A stretch of 64,000 bases of DNA from Conchocele bisecta (GCA_029237695.1 CM055274.1:69244828-69308827); one strand, 5' to 3'; shown: positions 23,477 to 34,864, counted from the stretch's first letter. A program made the numbers and translations. The notes: generated from the letters alone by a model not told the origin.

Positions 23477-23920
23477 CATATGTGGCTGTGACCTCAGGTT
23501 GAAGTAACGGACCATGGCCTATAAATACATTAAATATACCTAAGAGCATCAATAAGTGAGAGAAAAATAAGCTAAACAAAATGTATTTACTCCATGTGTG
23601 ATATATGGGAGTAAATAATTTGTTTAGCCTATTTTATTTCACTTATTGATGCTTTTAGGTATATTTAATGTATTTATAGGTATTGGTCCGTTACTTTAAC
23701 CGGTGGCTGTGACTGGAGAATGTGGTTTATGGGATTTGTGACCAGTGTAGCTCCTGATCAAATAGTACACTCATGTAGCCTGATAATGATGTGGCTTGTT
23801 AGAAGCATGATGGAGATTTCATTGATGTAATGGTGAACAGTTCAGATCCTGTGCGGATATGTGTATCTACACTGATCGCAAATCCCATAAGCCCCATTTC
23901 TCCAGTCACAGACACATATT
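23477..23920. mobile_element. Family C palindromic element, copy 1, with nested family D MITE
   Basis: The ends CATATGTGGCTGTGAC (23477) and GTCACAGACACATAT (about 23905-23919) are inverted. Internal inverted blocks GGGATTTGTGACCAGTGTAG and CTACACTGATCGCAAATCCC extend the palindrome. The left end is split by the family D MITE at 23493-23702. The 11-bp word GTGGCTGTGAC appears on both sides of that MITE (23482-23492 and 23703-23713), as expected if part of it is the target duplication. Confidence 0.75.
23493..23702. mobile_element. Family D MITE, copy 2 (nested)
   Basis: Arms of about 95 bp: CAGGTTGAAGTAACGGACC, CTATAAATACATTAAATATA and CACTTATTGATGC words recur in inverted order. It is flanked by a direct repeat GTGGCTGTGAC that belongs to the family C host element, which proves it is an insertion. 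Confidence 0.8.
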
Positions 23921-24480
23921 TGAGCAAATTTAAAAATCCTACCGCCAACCTAGAGTGATTAGCATTTAAGGTATTGCATTCAATCTTTGATTCATAAATT
24001 TCTGTTTAACGTCCACAGTCTATAAAGTCTATATTTGGTTGGTTTCACATGGTTTCAGTTATCTTCGCAATAAAGGATTTTACTTGAAACATCCAGAATA
24101 GACCAAAGACAAACTTTGTAGACTTTCGAAGGGAAACAAAAATTTACGAATTAATGATGTATTTTTGTGCTATTATCATGATTATAATTGAAATCAATGC
24201 CCAATGGTCAAACTTGTAACAAATTACATGTGTACAATAAATTTCGACTTCGAAATTTGACTTCGAATGAAATGGTGCAATTGGTTGATATTGGTCATTT
24301 GCAGTGCATGATGTGAGAAACAACATATTGAGGCATCATCTGTAACACAGTGCCTTCAATCATGATTCATACCCAGGCATACAAAGTATATCGAGGTGTA
24401 TATAGTTTTTGTATTTTCGTCCATCCATAAGATTTGCGTTGAAGGTTTTTGGGTACCCATTATATATGCAACCGTAAATC
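23921..24480. other. No gene seen
   Basis: Plain AT-rich intron sequence; I recognise no repeat or coding feature. Confidence 0.4.
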
Positions 24481-25600
24481 GCATTGAGTTGAATTTTCAT
24501 ATACTTCTTTATCGTCATCCATATTTTTTATACTGTAGCACACCGATGTGATGTGGCTTTCCTGCACAAGGTCAAATTACTTATTTGTATCAAACGTGTC
24601 AAAGTTTTTAAGTACACAATGTCTCTGCAACCGCAAGTCGGGTTGACTTGAAACTTCATATATATACTTCTTTATGAAGTTAGAAGATCAATATTTTCTT
24701 TCTATAGCCCTGGTGGGTGCATGTGATGGGTAATTTAACAATCGCGATTCATCCTTACCGGAAATCCGACTGGAGACCTGGTTTGGCCCTCACATACGTC
24801 TTTGGCATTTTGTATGTGACAGTTGAATCTGGTTATATCTCTTGTGTGAGTATTACGATTATTCGTAATCCTTTTTTTAGGGAAAGGGGCCAAGTGACTT
24901 TGATGTGGTATGGACCTGGCATCAGGTCAGTTATTCAATTTCAGGGCTGACTATATTTTTCTCGATGAAATTATTCCGTTCTGATTTTGGGATTTTCCCC
25001 CCAATGCAGCAGGTTAATACAGGATCAAACCCGTTTGCCCAGCTTTATATGACCTGCTGTTGATAGCCGTTAAACACCAATAAACAAACAAACAACTTTG
25101 GCATTTGGTATCCGACAGTTATATCCTTTATGTGAGTATTAGACCATAGCTGTTGATAGGCCGTTAAACACCATTAAACAAACATACGGCTTTCATGCAC
25201 ACAGTGAAGGTGAAATTACTTTGAAACTTGCGTTAAATGTTTTGAAATATATGCGTTAAAGTTTTAAGTAAACAATTTCTCTGCAACCGTAAGTCAGATT
25301 GAATTGAAACTTCATATATTTGTCTATCAACAATCAACATCCATATTTTCATTTTATAGCCTACGCATGTGACTTTCATGCCCAAGGTCAAGGTCAAATT
25401 GTGTTAAATGTTTTGAAATATTTGCATTAAAGTTTTAAGTACACAATTTATCTGCAACCGTATATTGGATCGACTGGAAATGTCACACTTCTTTATCAAC
25501 AGCCATATTTTCATTATATATCTCACCTAAGCAGCTTTCATGCCAAAGGTCAAGGCCAAATGACTTTGCTACGGCCACGGGTATGTGTGAGACCCCGCTC
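24481..25600. repeat. Degenerate ~180-bp tandem repeats with family E insertion
   Basis: Words such as TCTCTGCAACCG, TGAAACTTCATATAT, CATATTTTCATT(T/A)TATA and AAGGTCAAGGTCAAATT recur in order about every 180 bp (near 24545-24690, 25200-25400 and 25390-25590). The array is interrupted by family E elements at 24773-25098 and 25146-25190. Confidence 0.6.
24773..25098 (+). repeat. Family E element, diverged copy
   Basis: GGAGACCTGGTTTGGCCCTC at the start, GATTTTGGGATTTTCCCCCC inside and GCCGTTAAACACCAATAAAC at the end. A further end fragment (GATAGGCCGTTAAACACCAT) lies at 25146-25190. Confidence 0.75.
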
Positions 25601-26137
25601 ACTTGCTCTAGTCCTTAAAAGCAAGAATAACATATCTTAACATACTGATTTCTTTTGTTTTTTTCGGATACATGTACTGATTTTGTGTCCCGAGCATAAC
25701 TGGAATTCCTTTTTGTATTTTTATCACAACTCTTGCCTCACTAATATTCCAGTGTTCTCCCTTTGTTTGTTCACACATTGATTTTGTATCTGGCACATAG
25801 CGATATTTCAAATTTGACCTAATATGGTCCTGATATATATCAAATCGAAGGTATCGTGGGTATTGTCAAAATCGGATGATACATCATACAAGATGGCCGC
25901 CGACAGGTCATCCTTTAATTATAGATTTCGTCTTCTTCTCATGTACCGTTTGGCCGACGCTGGTCAGACTTCACAGTTGTGGTGCGTGGATGAAGCATTT
26001 TCATATTTGTTAAAATGGAGGTTGTCGCATAATCCAAGATGGCCGTTGTAGAAAATTTGTTAAAATTCTTAAAAAAAATCATATCAACCATGTTAATTTT
26101 ACATTATTATTATTTTTACATCAAGCTTGAATTGCCA
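25601..26137. other. No gene seen
   Basis: No recognisable feature; two 'AAGATGGCCG' words (25890, 26036) are of unknown meaning. Confidence 0.4.
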
Positions 26138-26139
26138 CT

Positions 26140-26490
26140 TTCATATCAAGGGCGATAACATTGACTCTTTAAAATGTTAATGGAAACAACTATTTATTCT
26201 CTCTATTTATCTTTTGATGTGCAATGATCATATTTTGTAACAAGTCAATACAAATATTTATTCAGGCGACACATTTAGTTGATATAAATAATTTAAAAAT
26301 GACCTGCCTCATTTACAATCAAAATAGCACGATGATACAACCTATCAGTAAACCTAAGATTACTAAGTGAATATTTCTGTGTAGTGGGCACTCGTATTTT
26401 TTAAAACTGTTGGAATAGTTACACAATTATACTTATTTAATATTTAATTCCTATAAAGAACACTTTGTGCCAAACAGATGGGACCCCAAT
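26140..26490 (+). repeat. Repeat family B, copy 4
   Basis: From CATATCAAGGGCGATAAC to GTGCCAAACAGATGGGACCC. This copy is uninterrupted and gives the empty-site comparison for the MITE in copy 3. Confidence 0.8.
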
Positions 26491-27589
26491 TCAAATCATG
26501 ATTTGCAACTTTGCTGAAGGATGTCTGGCACCCAGTCATTAAGTGCAAAGGCTTGTCTTATCAGCTTATTCACAAACACCACATCATACAAAACACTTGT
26601 CACATGGATTCACCAGTGGGTGTACAGTACAAAGTCCAGTGACATGGTGTGTAATTGCATCCTGTAACATTTGGTCAGGTGTGTATTTTTTTACTTTAAC
26701 CTACGTTTTCTGGGGGAAATAACTACCTGTATAATATATGTGAAAATCACTTCAATGGAAGAAATTAAATGTATGTTCTCGCACCCCTTCCAAACTCCAT
26801 TCACAATTCACACCCCCTCTGCATGAATCAGGATACTCCACTACAGTGCAAAGTCGCAGAACAATTTTTGACATACAGCCGTTTGAATGTGTACTTCTGT
26901 GTGTGTAATATTTCTCAGACTTTTTCAAGGCAATGATTTCTGTTTCGATGTAATGTATGACCTGTCGTGAATTTCACTCACAAGTTCATATTGGTGCTTG
27001 TAGGAGTATTTGATATCCAGTATACATTTTCTATGGCCGTCTGGAGTTTCGACAATGAAATGGAGAAATGGCAAACATTTTCATGTGTCTGAATGTGGAT
27101 TATTTCTGGCACTCATATCTTTGGCTTATAACGTCGTTCAAATTGTACTGCGTCAATTTTATCGAATTTAAGATTGCATATTTCATGACTTTCTTCAAAA
27201 CGCCAGTTTTAGAAGTTGATGGTTTTAGGATTTTGATATCAAGCACTGCAGTGCCGGTGATAAGTCGCTAGGTGGCGTTGCCAAGTCGGACTGTTGTACT
27301 GTGCGGACTCACCGAAACAAACCGCCAGTGGACGCGTTACATTATGTTTGCAATGTAAACTCCCTGGGTAAGTTTATAGATCGCGGCTCAGTCAGCGTGC
27401 GACTAGATGTCGGTTTTTTATGTTAGTGGAAAGTACTAAAATTGGGAAAATTGGGCCCGCGCAATATTTAAAATTGCGCCATGTCAATTAAAGGTGGTGC
27501 AGGATGTTGAATGTAATATCTTTATAATGGAAAGACAGAGTTTAATGAAACATAACGCAGTAAATGCTTAACAGGTTGCCAATTAGTAT
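26491..27589. other. Intron 1, no gene seen
   Basis: Nothing identifiable. A slightly CpG-richer patch at 27250-27400 contains a donor-like CTGGG|TAAGT but no supporting coding frame. Confidence 0.35.
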
Positions 27590-27897
27590 CCCCTCGCCGA
27601 TAGGCAAGAGCTGGTATATCGTTAGTCCATGTACTGTGTACGTATGTACGTACGCCAGTAACACCTTTCATTTTTCGATGACTTGTGAACTGCTTCCACG
27701 ATTTTGATATTATTTGACCATAATGTGTGTCTATGGATGGAGCATGGTTTAGCATATGAGTAGACTCGTATGACCCACGTTCGACCGCCCAAGGTCACGG
27801 AGTACTTTTTATTATCAAGGCTGCCAGCGAGGGGATTAGCTTCGTTTAATGATGCCAGTGCGAGGGGATTAGCTTCGTTTAATGATGCCAGTTCTTG
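27590..27897 (-). repeat. Family J repeat, copy 1
   Basis: Reverse orientation. Shared with 50222-50640 are CATTAAACGAAGCTAATCCC (here twice in tandem, 27820-27897), GGCAGCCTTGATAAT, CCTTGGGCGGTCG and CACACATTATGGTCAAATAT. No protein is evident. Confidence 0.7.
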
Positions 27898-28286
27898 CAT
27901 TATGGTATAGTTTGCTTTAATCTAACAATTTTCTGGTTTTGACGAAGAATCGGTTTCCATGGATGTGAATATAAATCTAAAGAACGTGAATGTATGGTGT
28001 GATACATATCATCGAACCGGTATGTCATTTCTATGGTGTGATACATATCATCGATATCCGTCCGTTTGCTTGGAAAAGTTTCAAGAAAATTTACTGTAAA
28101 AATGACGTCACAGAATACGTCATGTCGGAAAAGCAGGTTCGGAAACCACTGATCCCATACCCTGATATCTATAACTTTACATGCTACTTGCAAACATGTA
28201 GTTGGCCTCAATAATAATAGCATACACTCAAAGCGTTCTTTTATAACATGATCATTCATGTTATAATTGTTCTTGTTTAAGTTACC
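27898..28286. other. Spacer with a duplicated 23-bp word
   Basis: TATGGTGTGATACATATCAT followed by CGA occurs at 27992 and 28033. Nothing else is recognised. Confidence 0.45.
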
Positions 28287-28436
28287 CATATGTAGCTGTG
28301 ACTGGGTATTTGCGGCTCATGAGATTTGTGACCAGTGTATCGGTAGTTCCTGATCGAATAGCACACTCCTGTAGCCTGATAACGATCCTAACGGGTGTTC
28401 GATTGATGTAATGGCGAATAGTATGCCATTATTATC

Positions 28437-28964
28437 GGTTTTGGCTACGTATGGATTGCGCAAGATGTAGGCAACGTTGGCACCTTTATATCACAATTTC
28501 AACAAAGAATCACTGATTATTTAAAACAGGATTGGAGCAGGGAGCTAGACTCATCAGGAAGGTGCTACCTGTATAAAAACTTCAAAACTTTTCTTAATGT
28601 TGAACGATACCTAACCTTTGATGTACCTTATGTTTTACGTAAAGCAATGTCAACTTTTAGATGCTCGAACCATAGTTTAAATATTGAGATTAGAAGACAT
28701 TTAGGAATAGAACGTCAACTTCGCTTTGGCCCATTTTGCCTGATAAATCAAAGAATAGAAGTAATTGAAGATGAAGTGCACGCCTTTGTTGACTGCAAGT
28801 TATATTCAGAGTTACGTGTACTGTATTTAGATCCAAATTTATATTCGTCTAAAACGCAACACGAATATTTTAGACTCATTTCAACAGAAAATATACAGAC
28901 AATCAGAAAAATTGCAAATTTTATTTATCACATTATGAAAAAACGAAATTCATTTACCGCTTGA
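28437..28964 (+). pseudogene. LINE ORF2 C-terminal fragment
   Basis: Open for 175 codons with no start of its own, because the element is 5'-truncated. It encodes the region after the reverse transcriptase of a non-LTR element. Blocks include GFGYVWIAQDVGNVGTFISQ and LKQDWSRELDSSGRCYLYKN. It ends in a degenerate zinc-knuckle region, FGPFC...VIEDEVHAFVDCKLY, in which the first cysteine of the usual C-x2-C pair is missing. The same blocks in the same order occur in the right-edge LINE (62746-63357: GFYHVWLSQGVG, QDWNTRINESSRALFYKN, RKCKLC, EDEFNF, CPVY), so both belong to one clade. Stop at 28962-28964. Confidence 0.8.
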
Positions 28965-29281
28965 CATTTACCATATATGACACCAACCGACAGGGGACCA
29001 CATGTCACTTGCGACCAGCGTAGACCTAGATCAGCTGCGAATCTGCAGCATGAATGATTAGTTTTACACTGTACGCAAATCCAAAACTCTTCTCGAAATG
29101 CTGAGCTGCCAAATTTGGCACACGGTCTACAGGATTTATATCCCTTCTCGGTCCGGTTACATACTCATAACGATACATGTAGTAGATTTGGCGCTTGTTT
29201 AAAATTGTTTTATACTTGTTATGTGTTATGGGCCTATGGCCTAATTCACTGAATAAAACGTATTGTATTGTATTGTATTGT
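28965..29281 (+). mobile_element. LINE 3' UTR and (TATTG)n tail
   Basis: Follows the ORF stop directly, contains CGACAGGGGACCACATGTCA and GGTCTACAGGATTTATATCC, and ends with four TATTG units (29261-29280). A homologous copy in reverse orientation is at 58343-58656. Confidence 0.85.
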
Positions 29282-29399
29282 GGGCGTTACGTTACAATAG
29301 TTCAGATTATGATCAGACTGTGCGGATACACAGGCTGATCTGTATCTACACTAGTCACAAATCCCATAATCCCCACTCCAGCAGTCACAGCCACATATG

Positions 29400-29535
29400 A
29401 GGCAGTATGAAAATGTCCATCCAATGTGGACCATTCACTCACGAGTTTTGTGCTGGCCGTCACACACAGAGCGACAAACGTCAGATCGTTCGCGACAATA
29501 CATCACTTACAAATATGATACGCCACGTGATTTTA
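29400..29535. other. Spacer
   Basis: Nothing recognised. Confidence 0.4.
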
Positions 29536-29710
29536 TACCTTCGGACATCTGCGTAATTTCATGAAATACGTCTACACAATTTACAATATTTTCCATAAAT
29601 AAAAGTTGACAAAATTTCAGAGTATGTCCTAAAAAATTTGTCAACTTTTTACTCCCTTTACGGAAAATATTGTAAAAGAATTTCATGAAAGTACGCAGAT
29701 GTCGGAGGTA
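29536..29710. mobile_element. Palindromic MITE, TACC...GGTA ends
   Basis: The ends TACCTTCGGACATCTGCG and CGCAGATGTCGGAGGTA are inverted, with one mismatch or indel. Further inverted pairs are AATTTCATGAAA/TTTCATGAAA and AAATATTGTAAA, and the centre is AGTTGACAAAATTT. It encodes no protein. Confidence 0.8.
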
Positions 29711-30459
29711 CAAACTCGCATGGCATGTCTCAAATGTAACCCTTTCACCCCTGGATATCTGACATTGGCTGTTTCATTACTATTGTTCTAACTATTCCAT
29801 AAGTCATAAAGGGGGTATTATATTTTAAAATGTGAACGCTAATGACAGATGCTGCAGATCCAGATGAGAGGCTCGTTACGAACCATCTCATTTGGATCTA
29901 CAGTGTTTGCAAACACAGGTTCTTGCAGAACGGTTAATATTTCGGTGTTTTATGGATTATTTCGGTATAGCTGGTGGTTTAGTGGATTGTTACCAACATA
30001 CACTTTACGTCACCTCCCGCGAGTTACACGTACAAGTACGGTAATATTCCATTGTGGGTATTTTGACACGATAAAAGGGGTCCGAAAGTTCAGAACGGTG
30101 ATTGTGTAGATAATTGCGATTTCTGTCGTGTGTAATGAGCATTTAGTAGTTGTACAAAACTATGTAAATTACCAAAAACCAACGAAATCTACCCAAATAT
30201 ATCCAAAATTCATAAAAATTCCCATGCATGTATAGTATAACATCAAACGTACCGACCATCTGTTCAAACACCTGTGTTTGCAAATATAGGAACCAAGGTA
30301 TTCGGGGTGTAATATGTGGGGTCGACAGGCTTCACGTTTAGCGTCGCATGTCAATTCACTTGTTTATGCTTACATGCAGATTAAGCGCATTTCTGTATTA
30401 AAACAAAATCCAGATATTACATCAAATTAAAACTAGACATTATGTTTGTAAAACATGGA
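29711..30459. other. Intron 1, family G fragment and spacer
   Basis: At 29848-29916 a family G palindrome is present (GCAGATCCAGATGAGAGGCT, TCATTTGGATCTACAGTGTT). A weak inverted match to its right flank (TTTGCAAACACAGG) lies at about 30262-30285. Nothing else is recognised. Confidence 0.5.
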
Positions 30460-31182
30460 TATGCCCCCGTGGCATACTGGACTGTAAATGGAGAAACTGT
30501 TACACACTTTTCGACTTAACAAAATGACTAAAGTGTTTCAGCGACATTTCCAAGGTGATCAATGTCAATGTCGTGTTAATGGTGGCGCTAGTGTGCGACA
30601 CCTGTTCAGGTGATCAATGTCAATGTCGTGTTAATGGTGGCGCTAGTGTGCGACACCTGTTCAGGTGATTCAAGTGTCCAAGTATCGAAGCAATCCTTCA
30701 CGTAACATTGAAGATAGTGCATGTTGGGGAAACACTTACAAGCTATTCGACGCAACAAAATGGCTAAGTGTTTCAAGTAATTGGTGCTGTGAGTGCGTCA
30801 CACATATTCATGTGAATGACCCGTCTAAATATTAAAGTAATCCTTCAAGTAATCATGGTAATATTGAAGAGATTACATGACTGAGAAACTCTTACCAATT
30901 TTTTGACGTACATAGAAAATGGCTAAGTGTTTCAGCACCATTTCGAAGGTCGCAAAGGTGAATGTCATGTCATTGATGGTGTGAGTTTGTTACACATGTT
31001 CAGGTGAATGAACTGTCCAAATATTAAAGCAATCCTTCAAGTCATATTGAAGAGATTACATGGTGGAGATGCAAATGTAAATGGAAGGATGAACGGGCGG
31101 ACGTACGGACATACGTACGGAACCCTAAGAGCAACGCAATATGCCCCCCCCCCCCCCCCATTAATATCGCATAGGGGGCATA
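30460..31182. mobile_element. TIR element (TATGCCCCC) with internal tandem repeats and CGGACGTACGGA run
   Basis: Perfect 9-bp inverted repeats TATGCCCCC (30460-30468) and GGGGGCATA (31174-31182). Inside are four degenerate ~170-bp units (AAATGGCTAAGTGTTTCA, TGTTCAGGTGA, AATCCTTCAAGTAA). The first of these includes a perfect 55-bp duplication (30553-30607 and 30608-30662). Before the right end lies a GGACGTACGGAC run, then a poly-C run at 31144-31159. No transposase is present. Confidence 0.65.
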
Positions 31183-31890
31183 CTTATTAGAATATGATAA
31201 GGCTACGATTTATTTACTTACTTTTATGACAAACTGAGGTAACAATACATGATATATAGCATGGGTATGACACAATGGCACTAGTTAGTGCTCGATGAAA
31301 CATGATTGATTGTGGATATGTTTCATGAGAAATGTACACTTCAGAGGCAGTGATCATATTTCATGAAAGATATGCACGATACAGAGTTATTAGTACAGTT
31401 CTTTAGGGTATAGCGGATTTTAGGGTATAGCGGATAGGTATATACTTTTTAACACAATATTTTTTTATATTGTACATTTATAATAAATAAAATATTACCG
31501 TTAGGAACAGTGATCCATCCCCCACACAATGACATGTTTACTTTGATATAGCAGTTTCCTTGCCGTGCGTAAAGCTTCAAGAAACACAATGACGTAACCG
31601 GAAGTTTACACCAGGTAAAGCGAAAGTAAGTCGCTCCAGAGTAATTTCACTGAAAATGTATAAACAGTTAGTTTGGAAGAAACAAACTCTGTGAATAATA
31701 TGATGTATAATCATGTCCTCTATAACTGGAAAGAAGCTTGGTTCATAAATCACACCATGTCACTGAACACAGACGTCAATAATAACGCACGTGCTTCCGG
31801 CAGTAACGGATCATCCTAATTTGCGTACAAATCAGATTTGCGGGGATCGTCTCAAAATCAATATGACCTGTGAACAATATATCAAATGGG
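31183..31890. other. Spacer with CRE and ETS sites
   Basis: ATGACGTAACCGGAAGT (31589-31605) joins a CRE-like half and an ETS site (CCGGAAGT), followed by a donor-like CCAG|GTAAAG (31615). This could be a small promoter with a non-coding first exon; no coding support. Otherwise unremarkable. Confidence 0.3.
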
Positions 31891-32050
31891 TTTGTTATGC
31901 CACCGGGGACGGGTGGCACACAGTGTTCGGACCGTCCGTCGATCCGTTCGTCCGTCTGTCTGTCCGTCCGTCCGTATGTCAGTCAGTCCGTCACACGTTT
32001 TGGTTAACCAGGTCGTAACAGTTTCTCAAACTGGCCATAGCATCTACATA
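31891..32050. repeat. (GTCC)n-rich end of an unidentified repeat
   Basis: ATGCCACCGGGGACGGGTGG is followed by a GTCCGTCC/GTCTGTC run (31939-31990). This is the same architecture (short GC-rich end plus CCGT run) as the elements ending at 31182 and 37363. Confidence 0.5.
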
Positions 32051-32851
32051 CGTTGCTTTTATTATTATACATGTATGTAGCTTCATTCTATCTTCATGAA
32101 AGAGGGGGTGTTTCATTGTAGAGAGATCAACACCACAGGGATTGAAAATTCTAATTGACATTGACAACTACAATTTTAAAATTTGTGAATATTTATTTTA
32201 AAGGCATTCATTTTCTAAATAAAAATAATACTGGTCAGGCCCGTAGCCAGGATGAGGCAGACGAGGCAGCCGCCTTGTCTCAGATTTTGCCGTTTTTTTT
32301 TATGATTTTTACACTCGATCGTTTTGCGGTATGTTTGAATTTCTGTAAAGGCTAGCAACCACCAATTACTTTTACTATACAACTTAACCAATTCCTCCAA
32401 ATATGGCCATTCTCTCACACTTTCACTATTCGTATGGATGCTGTGGAACCTACCTTTTCATAACCTGCAACCTGTCTGCACCGGATTTTCACTAATTAAA
32501 CAATATGTTCACTTACTCCTAAGAAAGAAAAAATCAACCTTGTCCAGTCCGCCATATTGTTTATCATCACAATGTCATGTGACGTAGTGTTCACATCACG
32601 TGACAAGCAGGCTCAGTAATTTCTTTTAAATGCTAGAAATGTGCTGGAAACTGGTGTTAAAAACACCCCAACATGTTTCTCAAGTAAAATTGGGCTGTAA
32701 TGGATCAGGATTTACAAGCAAACTGGGTCTGTGGCCTCAAAACGTCTGCACTATTTTTTTATATCGGACTACTAAAGCATACCCCCTGGCCGATGTGTAC
32801 TATATTTAACACAGTCATACCTAAAAAGTTGAGGCGAACTGTCGGCGCATA
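32051..32851. other. Spacer with a solo hAT-like end
   Basis: CAGGCCCGTAGCCAGG at 32236 matches the terminal repeat of the hAT element at 40965/46351; no partner end was found nearby. Otherwise nothing recognised. Confidence 0.45.
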
Positions 32852-33318
32852 CTGGGGTGTTGACTTAGTGGTTTTTTTTCACTCGACGCCAATATACATT
32901 GTTGCTGGAAAAAATAACAATAGCACATGTGTTCCCACCTCCCCTAGCCATTTTTTTCTGGGGTGTTGACTTTTTTCTTTTTTGTTTACTTCCAACCCCA
33001 ATGTTGCTGGAAAAAATAACAAAAGCTCATGTGTGCGCACCTCCTCTTGCCAATTTTTTTCTGGGGTGTTGACTTTGTTTTTATTTCTCTTCCAGCCCGA
33101 ATGTTGCTGGAAAAAATAACAAAAGCACAGGTGTTCCCACCTCCCTTCGCCAATTTTTTTTCTGGGGTGTTGACTTAGTGTTTTTTTTTTCACTACGCCA
33201 ATGCTGCTGGAAAAATAACAAAAGCACATGTGTGCCCACCTCACCTCGCCAATTTTTTTTCTGGGGTGTTGACTTTGTTTTATTTTCACTACGCCAATGT
33301 TGCTGGAAAAAATATGCG
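32852..33318. repeat. ~100-bp tandem repeat, about 4.5 copies
   Basis: CTGGGGTGTTGACTT recurs at 32852, 32959, 33061, 33163 and 33261, each followed by a poly-T tract, then (T/A)TGTTGCTGGAAAAAATAAC and ACCTC(A/C)C(C/T)TCGCCAA. The 136-codon - strand frame and short + frames through it are by-products. Confidence 0.9.
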
Positions 33319-33403
33319 ATTTCAGGATATTTTATATTTAATGCCGTATCCGGTGGTTCATGTTCATGATCAGTTTTTATCAGATTTTGGCGCTAAACAA
33401 AAA

Positions 33404-33487
33404 ATATGTGGCAAACAGTGCAGATCCTGATGATCCAGCTCGTTACGAGCCGGCTCATCTGGATGTACACTGTTTGTCAATACCACT
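33404..33487. repeat. Family G palindrome, copy 1
   Basis: The left arm GTGGCAAACAGTGCAGATCC and the right arm GGATGTACACTGTTTGTC are inverted around a centre AGCTCGTTACGAGC. Other copies: 33803-33884, 34865-34945, 29848-29916 and a fragment at 8912. Confidence 0.8.
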
Positions 33488-33576
33488 ATACATGCATGTG
33501 AGGTTTACATGGTTAATATTACATGACAGTGTACATTCGTGAAGTTATAGTCTGATTTATTAATTACTAATTACAG

Positions 33577-33704
33577 GGTGATGGTGTATATTGATGGACC
33601 AGCCGTCGGTGCCTCGCGGATTGACGGAATGAGCCAATCTGATTGGTTCATTCCATCATTTTGCGGGGGTCCGACGGGCGGGTACATCAATGGACACCAT
33701 CACC
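33577..33704. mobile_element. 128-bp MITE with 8-bp target-site duplication
   Basis: Inverted ends GGTGATGGTGTATATTGATG and CATCAATGGACACCATCACC. It is flanked by AATTACAG (33569-33576) and AATCACAG (33705-33712), which differ at one base. In the paralogous unit 2 the sequence TAATTACAGTTAATACAC is uninterrupted, giving the empty site. An 8-bp duplication fits hAT, P or Merlin superfamilies; GG ends would suit Merlin, but this is unproven. Confidence 0.85.
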
Positions 33705-33802
33705 AATCACAGTTAATACACTCAGTAACACTGTTTACGGCCACCACCTCGGCCCAACCCTTCACAGGACTCGAATCATTGCCGGGACTCATAGAAAATG
33801 TG

Positions 33803-33884
33803 TGGCAAACAGTGCAGATCCTGATGAGACGTTTTGATCATTAAGAGCCGCCTCATCTGCATGTACACTGTGTCCACTACCACT
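33803..33884. repeat. Family G palindrome, copy 2
   Basis: Same arms as copy 1, with the centre replaced by GACGTTTTGATCATTAAGAG. Confidence 0.8.
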
Positions 33885-34019
33885 ATACATGACTGTGAGG
33901 TTAAAAGGGTAATGTTACATGTACATTTGTGAAGTTATTCTCTATGATTTATTAATTAATAATTACAGTTAATACACGGTTTACCACCATGTATGTATTC
34001 AGTATGTCTCGCCGGGAAT

Positions 34020-34075
34020 CGGCGCACCACTGCCCCCCCCCCACACCCCCACTGCCCCCCCCCCCACCCGCATCA
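34020..34075. repeat. C-homopolymer-rich tract
   Basis: Two runs of C interrupted by ACA and ACCCCCACTG. Such tracts are prone to length errors in assemblies. Confidence 0.9.
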
Positions 34076-34864
34076 CTCTATATTTTAATTCAGTCTCATA
34101 ACGACATGTATTTGTTTTTATGGCACCACCCATCACATTGCTTCAAGAAAATATTGGGATGAAAAAAAAGTTTAAGCAGTGTAAAAATATTTTTTATTTT
34201 TCAGTTACACATGTACACATTACATGATGAAACAGATTTAATCAGTGTTAATGTGATATGCATGTAAGCATGTTTCCTAGTCATTTACAAAACAAATACA
34301 TGATTTGGAATGTTTTGAGACACCCCCTCAGCAACTGTCGCACACGTATCCGATAAACACCAAAGCTATCCGTTACTGACTAATTCAGTGCGTTAGGTAA
34401 ACAAGGAATTATGCAAGGAAAACATTGGAATAAACTAAAAAAGTAACCCAATTTGGAAAGAAGATACTTTTTCCTGTCTATTGGTACCAGGTACTTGTCC
34501 AAATGTTCTACTTTAAAGACGTATGCAGCAATAATCTTCTTAGCTATCCGCTAAACACTAAAGAACTGTATACACATTTCATTTTCTTTCTGTGAATAAG
34601 TCAAACGTTCTATTTGGGATACCAAATCGTCCGACCGGCAAAAAAAAACATAATAGCTTGTGCCTAATTGCCCAGTTGGAAGTAGTGTATAGTATTTAGC
34701 ATGTATTAACACGAAATGGACATTAACCCTTATAACCCTAAATAACGGGAATGTATTTTGATATGTTAAATCTGACGAATCCAATTGTCACAAAATACTT
34801 TTCAGACTAGTCAATTTATGGAAAGGATGTGTTTTTGTTTTCAAAAATATGAAAGTTACTTGCA
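34076..34864. other. Intron 1, distal part; nothing seen
   Basis: AT-rich, no recognisable repeat. Confidence 0.4.

Larger units (their letters stand above)
28287..29399. mobile_element. Family C palindromic element, copy 2, with nested LINE fragment
   Basis: The left part (28287-28421; CATATGTAGCTGTGACTGG, GAGATTTGTGACCAGTGTA, GATGTAATGGCGAATAG) and the right part (29282-29399; GTTCAGATTATGATCAGACT, ACTAGTCACAAATCCCATAA, CAGTCACAGCCACATATG) together reproduce family C copy 1. They are separated by a LINE 3' end (about 28422-29281). Confidence 0.75.
33395..33990. repeat. Tandem duplication bearing two family G palindromes
   Basis: Unit 1 (33395-33576) and unit 2 (33790-33976) both contain TGTGGCAAACAGTGCAGATC, a GC-rich hairpin centre, CCACTATACATG, and the ending ATTATTAATTA(C/A)TAATTACAG-like sequence. 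Unit 1 is followed by a MITE that unit 2 lacks. Confidence 0.8.

Noticed and set aside
27522..27900. - strand frames with ASLNEANPLA repeats as a gene
   Set aside because: They fall in the family J repeat and the apparent peptide duplication is the tandem 40-bp repeat at 27820-27897.
32879..33289. 136-codon - frame
   Set aside because: Runs through the ~100-bp tandem repeat; residues repeat with it (QHPRKKIGEGRW-type words).
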